19,359 nucleotides of DNA from Bacteroidales bacterium UBA1182 (GCA_002310015.1 DBYQ01000086.1:34165-53523), one strand, 5' to 3'. Counted from the first letter of the stretch, positions 6,398 through 12,842 are shown. Translations and numbers: made by a program. The notes: generated by a model from the sequence alone, not told the origin.

Positions 6398-8577
6398 CGT
6401 TGTATAGTATCAGTCTTTTTAATTATCCACGGAATATATTCTGAAAAGATTCTGTCCAGTTCTTTTTCATTTTCATCCAATTCATCATATGGGCGTATAT
6501 CATAATGAATGAACCGTTCTTTGTTCTTCATCAAATCCGCTTTAATCACCTCATTCTCAGTAGCATATTTATCTTCATCCGGTAAAGGTTTCCTATATCC
6601 CATCAACAGTTTCTCCACATTCCAGCGGCTATGTTCCACCTTAGCCAACAGTTCAATCTCACCATCTGACAGAGGAGATGTATCATGACTTGTGTCATTA
6701 ATATCAAGACCACGCAAAGCACGCAATGATGTCAGTTTTATTCTGATTGCATATGCGTTATACAGATTAGACCACTTAAGAGCAACGCTTAATCTCTGCC
6801 ATGCATCATCGGCCTCTTTCCAGATCTGCTCTTCCGGTATGGAATCCAGAGACATAATGCTTTGGAACTTGTTCTCATCATAATTGGCAGTTGAATAGAG
6901 ATAATTAATCAGTTTGGCTCTCCGCAGAGACTTTTCATCGGCACAGAATGCTGTTTCATTCATGCCGAACGGATAAATATGGGCATAACGCCCCGCAAGA
7001 TTCTCTCTCTTTCTTAATTTGCCTTTTTCTACGTAATAATATGTGTTTTTATTATCATCATCCTTTATCTTTTCATCTGCCGCTCTAAGATTTAAAACAA
7101 AATTATCTGAGCGGTCCTGACGAATAAAGATATTAACCCCATTGTCATAAACCTCATCGGGCATATTCATGCCGAAAATGAAATTCTGGCGCTGATCTGC
7201 CAATGCAAGGAAAAGAGACAAATACTGAGTCTTGTTATGTTCTTTTGACCAATTCAGGATCTCATTCTGGATCCTCTGTGAAAAAATATTTCCTTTAATG
7301 AACTCAAACTCCACATCAAGGAAATCAGATTCTTTTGCGCTGAAACGTAAATACTCCTTTCCGTATTTTTCATCAGTCATGCCATTCCCAACGGAGAGAT
7401 CCCTATAAATATATGACTGAATCTCAAAGAAATGCCTGTTTCTGGCTATAAAGACATCCTTCTCTTTGTCAGCATTGATATCAATAAAGGTAATTCGTGT
7501 CCTTGGTCCTTTTTTTTCTTTAAAATTTGGAAAATGCAGCACATTCGCTGCTTCCATTGCAAATGCCACAGAAAAATTTGTTGTTCCCGCAAATACAAGA
7601 TGTACATATTTATCATCATCTGATGTAATACCGTTATCACCATAGACGGATGGATATGAAATCTTTAATCCAGGATGGTTCAAATCCTTATGGAACCTTC
7701 TCACAAAAACCTGCTTGGCCCATCCCGCATAAAAATTATACGGAACGAACTCTATCCCCAAATCCCTTACCTGTCCGAATATCTCAGATGTCTTGAAAGC
7801 TGCATAAGTATCAAGATCCTCAAATACGCATGTAATACGTTTTGGAAGCTCTTTCACGCCACATTCCTGAAAGTATTCACATATACTGTCCACACACTCC
7901 ACATTGATGGCATCATGCGCGGGCAACGAACGCATCCCGACAATAAATATCTGCTCGGCACACTCCAGATGTATATCCTTATAATAACCTTTTGACATAC
8001 GATGCCCGTAATTAATGATGATGTGGCTGAGAATCTCCTCATCAAACACCTTACGCAGTTTCTCACGGATATCTTCAGCATTTACAGCACTCATCATCAG
8101 TACATATGCATCCTTATCCTTCTCAAATATGTGCATAATAACAGAAGGCACCATATCATCATATCCCATAATGACGTAATGGCCGGATTTAAGATAATGG
8201 AGATGCCCCTCACGATGGCTTCTTACGCGTTGTTCAATAAAATTGGTTATTATACCGATAATGGCACCGTTAAAAATAAATGCACCTATCAAAAACGTGA
8301 TACTGCTTACAAAAAGCATCCATCCATGGACATGTCCGCCAAGGTACATGGCATTTAACACGTTGGAATCAATAAGTAAATACAGGGGTAAAAGACATGG
8401 GCTGACATCATTCTTGTCACAAAACGCTTCCCATTGTGCTCCTGATAATGACAGCAGAAGATAAGAAAGTCCGAAAGCAAAGACCAGTGCCACTGCAAGT
8501 AATCCGAACTGTCTCCATATACTTTTTGACAGGAGTCTGTCAAACCACAGTTTTACCAGGAATTGGCGCTTTTTCAT
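6394..8577 (-). CDS. Two-TM ion-channel-like protein with tandem Rossmann/RCK-like domains and C-terminal RyR domain
   Basis: 727 residues. TM1 is about 24-46 and TM2 about 85-112, with a hydrophobic re-entrant-like stretch between them (60-80, containing LLIDSNVLNAM). A TrkA_N/RCK-like domain follows from about 131 (GHYVIMGYDDMVPSVI); its glycine motif is degenerate. A second Rossmann-like unit starts near 325 (VHLVFAGTTNFSVAFAMEAAN, then ITFIDIN). Residues 636-727 form a RyR-like domain (EHSRW at 648-652, PYDEL at 696-700, DR at 708-709). Two TMs plus two degenerate RCK units recall CASTOR/POLLUX-type cation channels; no classical TVGYG filter is present. The gene is first in the six-gene operon, with a candidate promoter 35-42 bases upstream of its start. 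It could be a ligand-gated channel serving as effector or sensor. The domain order is well supported; ion selectivity and ligand are unknown. Confidence 0.85.
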   Translation of the reverse strand: MKKRQFLVKLWFDRLLSKSIWRQFGLLAVALVFAFGLSYLLLSLSGAQWEAFCDKNDVSPCLLPLYLLIDSNVLNAMYLGGHVHGWMLFVSSITFLIGAFIFNGAIIGIITNFIEQRVRSHREGHLHYLKSGHYVIMGYDDMVPSVIMHIFEKDKDAYVLMMSAVNAEDIREKLRKVFDEEILSHIIINYGHRMSKGYYKDIHLECAEQIFIVGMRSLPAHDAINVECVDSICEYFQECGVKELPKRITCVFEDLDTYAAFKTSEIFGQVRDLGIEFVPYNFYAGWAKQVFVRRFHKDLNHPGLKISYPSVYGDNGITSDDDKYVHLVFAGTTNFSVAFAMEAANVLHFPNFKEKKGPRTRITFIDINADKEKDVFIARNRHFFEIQSYIYRDLSVGNGMTDEKYGKEYLRFSAKESDFLDVEFEFIKGNIFSQRIQNEILNWSKEHNKTQYLSLFLALADQRQNFIFGMNMPDEVYDNGVNIFIRQDRSDNFVLNLRAADEKIKDDDNKNTYYYVEKGKLRKRENLAGRYAHIYPFGMNETAFCADEKSLRRAKLINYLYSTANYDENKFQSIMSLDSIPEEQIWKEADDAWQRLSVALKWSNLYNAYAIRIKLTSLRALRGLDINDTSHDTSPLSDGEIELLAKVEHSRWNVEKLLMGYRKPLPDEDKYATENEVIKADLMKNKERFIHYDIRPYDELDENEKELDRIFSEYIPWIIKKTDTIQR

Positions 8578-8611
8578 ACGAAGGTTGTAAGGTAATATTG
8601 TTCTAACCCCA

Positions 8612-8619
8612 CAAACTTA
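8612..8619 (-). promoter_or_regulatory. Candidate promoter (-7 box TAAGTTTG) of the channel/RyR/TIR operon
   Basis: On the minus strand TAAGTTTG matches the Bacteroidota -7 consensus TAnnTTTG. It predicts a start site near 8605 and a leader of about 28 bases. The -33 region (near 8640) lacks a clear TTG, reading TGTTTTT instead, so the assignment rests on the -7 element and its position. Confidence 0.45.
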
Positions 8620-8634
8620 TATAAAAAAGTTTAA

Positions 8635-8651
8635 AAACAGTCTTTCTGTCT
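8635..8651 (-). terminator. Weak terminator candidate after the GH3 gene
   Basis: On the minus strand AGACAG-AAAGA-CTGTTT can form a 6-bp stem (one G-U pair), followed by further T residues. It lies 38 bases past the GH3 stop and upstream of the operon's -7 box. The stem is weak and AU-rich, so read-through into the operon cannot be excluded. Confidence 0.25.
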
Positions 8652-8655
8652 GATA

Positions 8656-8667
8656 AACATGCATGTT
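8656..8667. promoter_or_regulatory. 12-bp perfect palindrome upstream of the six-gene operon
   Basis: AACATGCATGTT is a perfect 12-bp palindrome in the 111-base gap between the GH3 gene and the channel gene, about 37 bases upstream of the candidate -7 box. It could be an operator. Perfect 12-bp palindromes are expected a few times by chance in a window of this size, so the call depends on position only. Confidence 0.25.
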
Positions 8668-8688
8668 AAGTACAACATCCTTATCTTA

Positions 8689-9873
8689 TTACAATCTGCC
8701 GATTTTGTATTTAAGTTTGAGGATTCGGCGGACACTTTGGTTGATTCTGTCTTCTGATATCTTACCTGTAGCTACGGCATCCATGACAGCATCAAAGGCT
8801 TCAAGCAGGTTCTTGGGGCCAAGAACGATATCAACTCCGGCCTGGATGGCCCCCACTGCACCCCTTGCGCTACTGTAACGGAGGGAGATTGCCCCCATCT
8901 CCATTGCATCGGCTACGATAATGTTATTGTAACCAAGTTCTCCCCTTAGCTTATCCTGCAGGATAATTGATGACATGGTACTGGGAAGGTCTGTCCCTGT
9001 AACGTTGGGAGCCGATATATGAGCCGTCATGATCAGTTCAGTGCCCCAGTTTATACCAGCCTTGAAAGTAACCATCTCACAGGAGAGCATCTCATCCCAT
9101 GTCTTATTGCTTGATGCGTATCCGGTGTGAGTATCGTTCTTGGTATCGCCATGACCGGGAAAATGCTTTATGCATCCAACAATTCCGGCATCCTTGAATC
9201 CCTGCAGATAATTGGTCACCATAGGTGCAGCGACCTGAGGATCACCTGAGAAGGCGCGCTTTCCAATCACCACATTCTCCGGATTGGTATTGACATCGGC
9301 CACAGGGGCAAAATCTATGTCAAAACCAAAGCCCTTGACATATGTTCCGATAGTATTGGCGCATTCATATGCGTTATGAGGATCACCGGTCTTTCCGATT
9401 GAATCCATAGACTCATACTTGGGGAGGTTGAAATTGGGATTATTGGCTATTCTTGAAACTCGTCCTCCCTCCTCATCTATGCAGATGAGCGGGTTTCCGT
9501 TCAGCCCCTTCAGTTCCGCTACGAAACTCTTAAGCTGAGTCTCATTGTCAATATTATGAGCATAGAGTATTATGCCGCCTACAGGATAATCCTTATTTAC
9601 CACCAGCATGGTAGGGCTTGTCTCCCGCATAGGATTAACAGTCAAATCATCGCCCACAATCCAGTGGATGGTGGTGTCGAGCATCTCGGGACGTCCATAG
9701 AACATCTGCCCCACCTTTTCGCGCAAAGTCATCTGGCTTAACACTTTCTCGACAGGATCAACTGAGCTACTGTCATCGGCCTCTTCTGAGCATGAAGAGA
9801 AGATGGCTAAACTGGAAATAAAGCAACACGCGATGAATCTTGGAATCTGATTCCTTTTCACAAATCCAATCAT
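8689..9873 (-). CDS. GH3-family beta-N-acetylhexosaminidase-like lipoprotein
   Basis: 394 residues from the ATG at 9873. An upstream in-frame ATG at 9951 is less likely because it would put 26 residues before the signal peptide and overlap a candidate promoter. A lipoprotein signal ends at Cys28 (IFSSC), followed by acidic/serine residues (SEEADDSSS) as often seen on surface-exposed Bacteroidota lipoproteins. The GH3 N-terminal catalytic domain spans the rest: IDEEGGRVSR (132-141), KHFPGHGDT (236-244), the DTH dyad (247-249) supplying the NagZ-type His acid/base, and VADAMEMGAI with likely nucleophile D322. The size fits a single-domain NagZ-like enzyme, so release of beta-linked GlcNAc from muropeptides or glycans is plausible. 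The exact substrate cannot be read from sequence. It stands divergent to the PurF-like gene. Confidence 0.9.
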   Translation of the reverse strand: MIGFVKRNQIPRFIACCFISSLAIFSSCSEEADDSSSVDPVEKVLSQMTLREKVGQMFYGRPEMLDTTIHWIVGDDLTVNPMRETSPTMLVVNKDYPVGGIILYAHNIDNETQLKSFVAELKGLNGNPLICIDEEGGRVSRIANNPNFNLPKYESMDSIGKTGDPHNAYECANTIGTYVKGFGFDIDFAPVADVNTNPENVVIGKRAFSGDPQVAAPMVTNYLQGFKDAGIVGCIKHFPGHGDTKNDTHTGYASSNKTWDEMLSCEMVTFKAGINWGTELIMTAHISAPNVTGTDLPSTMSSIILQDKLRGELGYNNIIVADAMEMGAISLRYSSARGAVGAIQAGVDIVLGPKNLLEAFDAVMDAVATGKISEDRINQSVRRILKLKYKIGRL

Positions 9874-9938
9874 AAATCTCTTAGTGGAAAAAAACTTTAG
9901 TCCAAACTTGAAAATGATATCACTCTTTTTCAGTAGCG

Positions 9939-9946
9939 CAAATATA
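9939..9946 (-). promoter_or_regulatory. Candidate promoter (-7 box TATATTTG) of the GH3 gene
   Basis: On the minus strand TATATTTG fits TAnnTTTG and is followed by CGC, as at the PurF-like promoter. It predicts a start site near 9932 and a leader of about 60 bases to the ATG at 9873. Its position inside the longer reading frame supports that downstream start. No good -33 TTG is seen. Confidence 0.45.
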
Positions 9947-9958
9947 AACATTATACTT

Positions 9959-9972
9959 TAAACTTAAGTTTA
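9959..9972. promoter_or_regulatory. 14-bp perfect palindrome next to the GH3 promoter
   Basis: TAAACTTAAGTTTA is a perfect 14-bp palindrome beginning 13 bases upstream of the GH3 -7 box, where the -33 element should lie. It is a possible operator. About one such palindrome would be expected by chance in 19 kb. Confidence 0.3.
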
Positions 9973-10055
9973 TAATTCGCCCCATCTTAATCAGATGAGT
10001 TGCTTTGTATTTACATCCCCCATAATAAACACAAGTAACTATTCTTAACCAAAAT

Positions 10056-10064
10056 TGTGGATAA
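10056..10064 (-). other. Exact DnaA-box-like 9-mer in the divergent spacer
   Basis: TGTGGATAA on the plus strand is the exact complement of the consensus DnaA box TTATCCACA. It lies 40 bases upstream of the PurF-like promoter element. Only one exact copy was noticed and there is no origin-like gene context, so this is at most a regulatory DnaA site. Confidence 0.25.
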
Positions 10065-10103
10065 GTGTTTGGCGTGCTGATATAAAAAATCAGAGAGATA
10101 TTG

Positions 10104-10111
10104 TATTTTTG
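10104..10111 (+). promoter_or_regulatory. Candidate promoter (-7 box TATTTTTG) of the PurF-like gene
   Basis: TATTTTTG followed by CGC matches the Bacteroidota -7 consensus. The predicted start site is near 10118, giving a leader of about 40 bases to the ATG at 10158. No convincing -33 element is at the usual distance. Confidence 0.5.
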
Positions 10112-10157
10112 CGCTCAGTTTAGAACCCTTTCACAATAACACTATAACTGAGAGCAA

Positions 10158-11594
10158 ATGGGCGGATTTTTTGGAGTCGTCTCTAAGGAGAGATGTATCA
10201 ATGATCTTTTTTACGGAACTGATTATCAGTCACATTTAGGAACAAGCCGTGCCGGCATGGTTACCTACCATCCGGAACTGGGTTTCAAGCGCAGCATCCA
10301 CAACCTTGAGAATGATTATTTCAGGAGCAAGTTTGAATGTGAACTGGATAGGTTCTGCGGAAACAGCGGCATAGGCGTTATAAGTGATACCGATGCGCAG
10401 CCCATGCTCATGAACAGCCATCTGGGACGCTTTGCGTTGGTTACCGTGGCCAAGATCAACAACAAGGAGGAGATTTGCGAGCATCTGCTTTCTGAGAACA
10501 TGCACCTGAGCGAGTTCAGCAGCGGCAAGATAAACCCCACTGAACTTGTGGCCCTGCTTATAATCAAGGGTAAGAATTTTGTAGAAGGTATTGAAAATGT
10601 TTACAATACGATAAAGGGTTCCTGTTCCATGCTTCTTCTCACAGAGGATGGCATCATTGCCGCCCGTGACTCTTGGGGACGCACCCCGATAACAGTCGGT
10701 ACAAGAGACGGAGCGGTTGCTGTAACAACAGAGACTACAGCATTCCCAAATCTGGGATTTGACACTAAACTATACATGGGTCCCGGCCAGATTGTCAAGA
10801 TTACGGCCGATGGCTATGAGGAGCTGCGTAAGCCCAACAAGAAGATGCAGATATGCTCTTTCCTGTGGGTATATTACGGATTCCCCACCAGCTGTTATGA
10901 AGGACGCAATGTTGAGGATGCCCGCAATGAGCTGGGCCGCGTAATGGGACGTGAGGATGATGTTGAGGTTGACGGTGCATGCGGAATACCAGACAGCGGT
11001 GTAGGTATGGCAGTAGGTTACGCAGAGGGCCACAAATGCCCCTACACAAGAGCCGTTGCCAAATACACCCCCACCTGGCCCCGTTCTTTCATGCCTACAG
11101 ACCAATCACGCCGCAACCTTGTGGCCAAGATGAAGCTCATTTCAAACAAGGAGATTCTCAACGGCAAGCGCTTGGTGTTCTGCGATGACAGCATAGTACG
11201 CGGCACGCAGCTTAAGGATAACTCACATGAGTTCTACGAGTCTGGCGTCAAGGCTGCCCACATGAGAATATCATGCCCTCCCCTTATATATGGATGCCCG
11301 TTTGTGAACTACTCAGCCAGCAAGAGTGAGCTGGAGCTTATCAGCCGCCGCGTTATTCAGGATTTTGAGGGTGAGAATCCCAGCCAGGAGACTCTCAAGA
11401 AATACGCTACTACAGGCACGCCTGAATATAACAAGATGGTTGATGAGATTGCCAAGCGGCTGCAGCTTACCACGCTGAAGTTCACCACAATAGAATCACT
11501 TGTTAAAGCCATCGGCTTGCCTAAGGATCGCGTCTGCACGCACTGCTTTGACGGCAGTTCATTCTACACCTTAGAGGAGCAGAATCAACAGTGA
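10158..11594 (+). CDS. PurF-like amidophosphoribosyltransferase homologue lacking the glutaminase nucleophile
   Basis: 478 residues, the full length of the Bacillus-type PurF family. The phosphoribosyltransferase half is intact: GIPDSGVGMAVGYAEG (276-291), FMPTDQSRRNLVAKMKL (311-327) and the PRPP loop LVFCDDSIVRGTQ (339-351). Cys233, Cys380, Cys460 and Cys463 match the four [4Fe-4S] ligands of B. subtilis-type enzymes. The N-terminal Ntn-hydrolase half is degenerate. The protein begins MGGFFG, where active PurF has a Cys after Met/propeptide; the usual GxxRYxT glutamine-binding segment reads GIGVISD (71-77), and the NGN segment is replaced near VAKINN (97-102). Glutamine hydrolysis is therefore unlikely; ammonia-dependent PRPP amination or another PRPP-linked role is possible. 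I withhold the symbol purF for this reason. The gene ends 10 bases inside the convergent hypothetical gene. Confidence 0.88.
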   Translation: MGGFFGVVSKERCINDLFYGTDYQSHLGTSRAGMVTYHPELGFKRSIHNLENDYFRSKFECELDRFCGNSGIGVISDTDAQPMLMNSHLGRFALVTVAKINNKEEICEHLLSENMHLSEFSSGKINPTELVALLIIKGKNFVEGIENVYNTIKGSCSMLLLTEDGIIAARDSWGRTPITVGTRDGAVAVTTETTAFPNLGFDTKLYMGPGQIVKITADGYEELRKPNKKMQICSFLWVYYGFPTSCYEGRNVEDARNELGRVMGREDDVEVDGACGIPDSGVGMAVGYAEGHKCPYTRAVAKYTPTWPRSFMPTDQSRRNLVAKMKLISNKEILNGKRLVFCDDSIVRGTQLKDNSHEFYESGVKAAHMRISCPPLIYGCPFVNYSASKSELELISRRVIQDFEGENPSQETLKKYATTGTPEYNKMVDEIAKRLQLTTLKFTTIESLVKAIGLPKDRVCTHCFDGSSFYTLEEQNQQ

Positions 11595-11839
11595 GCAAGT
11601 TTCTGCTCCAATAAATTTACAGCATGAGTAAGATCCGCCTGAAACGTGGCGTGGTCTTTCAGGAAATCTGGATTTCCGTTTGACAGTTGTGACAGGAGTT
11701 CCGGATTGATCTGATCGGCATAATCACCGATAATCATCTCAATGTCATCCTTCTGCCAATCCAAGGTAGAGTGTTCATACACCCTGAGTTTCTGGTGCAG
11801 AAACGCGTAAGCCGTCTCAATACTATCCTTAGTAATCAT
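11585..11839 (-). CDS. Conserved-looking hypothetical protein, 84 residues
   Basis: No signal peptide, TM or catalytic motif is visible. The protein is mainly helical and acidic (MITKDSIETAY..., DWQKDDIEMIIGDYADQI, then a C-terminal amphipathic stretch HAVNLLEQKL). The ATG at 11839 is preferred over 11917, because the longer form would translate the heptamer repeat and a spacer-like stretch. It is third after the sirtuin and DUF4250 genes on the same strand, 81 bases downstream of DUF4250. Its stop lies inside the 3' end of the PurF-like gene (10-base convergent overlap). I do not recognise a function. Confidence 0.65.
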   Translation of the reverse strand: MITKDSIETAYAFLHQKLRVYEHSTLDWQKDDIEMIIGDYADQINPELLSQLSNGNPDFLKDHATFQADLTHAVNLLEQKLAHC

Positions 11840-11904
11840 TAAATCTCTATTATCGTCCGCTCGGCCCAAAGGCTGTTTGCACAAAGCGAAGCGACTGAAA
11901 GAAT

Positions 11905-11932
11905 TCTCAACTTTCAATTCTCAATTCTCAAT
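11905..11932 (-). repeat. Heptamer tandem repeat (ATTGAGA)x4, imperfect
   Basis: On the minus strand the units are ATTGAGA, ATTGAGA, ATTGAAA and GTTGAGA. The array overlaps the last codons and the stop (11921-11923) of the DUF4250 gene and runs into the spacer. From memory, similar short ATTGAGA-like arrays are common between genes in Bacteroidales; this was not checked here. Confidence 0.75.
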
Positions 11933-12130
11933 TTTATCAAATCCTTCCGGACGGAACTGTTTCTGCTCTTCACTATAAACGTATCCGGCCTCAGCAAGGT
12001 ATGCTTTCAGCTCTTCCGGTTCACGGTCAAAGTTGCAGCACAGTGATTCAAGTGAATCAAACTCCTCATCACGCAGCAGCATGTTTATGCTTGATACCAG
12101 TATTGCCGGCTCTTTAGGCAAGTATTCCAT
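11921..12130 (-). CDS. DUF4250-domain protein
   Basis: 69 residues, a single small helical domain. The opening LPKEPAILVSSINMLLRDEEFDSL and the later LKAYLAEAGYVYSEEQKQF match the DUF4250 pattern (LPxDPxxLLSxxNxxLRD ... AGYxYdxexNQF) as I recall it. The function of the family is unknown. It begins one base after the sirtuin stop (TAA-g-ATG), so translation is probably coupled to the sirtuin. Its last three residues and stop are written in the heptamer repeat, so the C terminus may vary between strains. Confidence 0.8.
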   Translation of the reverse strand: MEYLPKEPAILVSSINMLLRDEEFDSLESLCCNFDREPEELKAYLAEAGYVYSEEQKQFRPEGFDKIEN

Positions 12131-12131
12131 C

Positions 12132-12842
12132 TTAAATTATTTCTTTAAACTTTCTCATTCCCGCAGTAGCCACATCCTTGATGTGCACCACTCCACTCAC
12201 ATGGGCAGCAGCGGCCGGATCCGGGTCAATCATATAGATTCTGCATCCTGACGGTGCATACTGATAGAGCCCTGCAGCAGGATAAACCTGCATGGACGTA
12301 CCCACAATAAGCAGAATGTCTGCCCTACTTACCGCCTCGGCTGCCTTCTGCAGATTTGGCACCTGCTCACCGAACCATACTATATGCGGACGCAACTGGG
12401 TATTGTGAGGGCCGCCCTTATCACCCATATTTATGGCCTTGTAGCCTATATCCTGCACGTAGCGCTCACTCCAGTAGTCCATATCGGTATAGGTATCCTC
12501 TGGGCGGACCTTGGTAAGTTCTCCATGCAGGTGTATTATATTGGTGCTGCCTGCACGCTCATGCAAATTATCCACATTCTGGGTTACAACGCATACATCA
12601 AAATCCTTTTCAAGTTCAGCCACAATCCTGTGAGCCTCATTAGGCTGGGCATCCTGCAGTTTGGCTCTTAGCACATTATAGAAACGCAACACTCTCGCCG
12701 GGTCACGGTACCAACCGTCAACTGTAGCCACAGCCTCAACCGGCTCATTATCCCAGAGGCCGTTTCCGCCACGGAACGTGGCTATCCCGCTCTCAGCGCT
12801 GATGCCTGATCCGCTAAGCACAACTATTCTCTTCTTTTCCAT
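12132..12842 (-). CDS. Sir2-family NAD+-dependent protein deacylase (no zinc cysteines)
   Basis: 236 residues from the ATG at 12842 (MEKKRIVVLSGSG); an ATG at 12863 would add seven atypical residues. The NAD-binding motif GSGISAESGIATFRG (11-25), TQNVDNLHERAG (87-98), catalytic HLHGEL (His106), GTSMQVYPAAGLYQY (181-195) and a C-terminal dinucleotide-binding IDPDP identify a sirtuin. It should remove acyl groups from lysines using NAD+, giving nicotinamide and O-acyl-ADP-ribose. The CxxC...CxxC zinc site is missing; the only cysteines are 84 and 200. Where CobB/SIRT5 have Tyr-x2-Arg for succinyl groups, this has Y55 with Leu at +3 and Arg at +4, so desuccinylase activity is uncertain. It sits 48 bases after the S46 peptidase and one base before DUF4250. 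Confidence 0.9.
   Translation of the reverse strand: MEKKRIVVLSGSGISAESGIATFRGGNGLWDNEPVEAVATVDGWYRDPARVLRFYNVLRAKLQDAQPNEAHRIVAELEKDFDVCVVTQNVDNLHERAGSTNIIHLHGELTKVRPEDTYTDMDYWSERYVQDIGYKAINMGDKGGPHNTQLRPHIVWFGEQVPNLQKAAEAVSRADILLIVGTSMQVYPAAGLYQYAPSGCRIYMIDPDPAAAAHVSGVVHIKDVATAGMRKFKEII

Noticed and set aside
9874..9951. Longer GH3 start at 9951
   Set aside because: It would put 26 residues ahead of a clear lipoprotein signal and overlaps a -7 promoter match; the ATG at 9873 fits better.
10056..10064. Chromosomal replication origin
   Set aside because: Only one exact DnaA-box-like 9-mer was noticed, with no dnaA, dnaN, or cluster of boxes.
11840..11917. Longer start (11917) of the 84-residue hypothetical
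   Set aside because: The added residues would be translated from the heptamer repeat and spacer sequence; the internal ATG at 11839 is more plausible.
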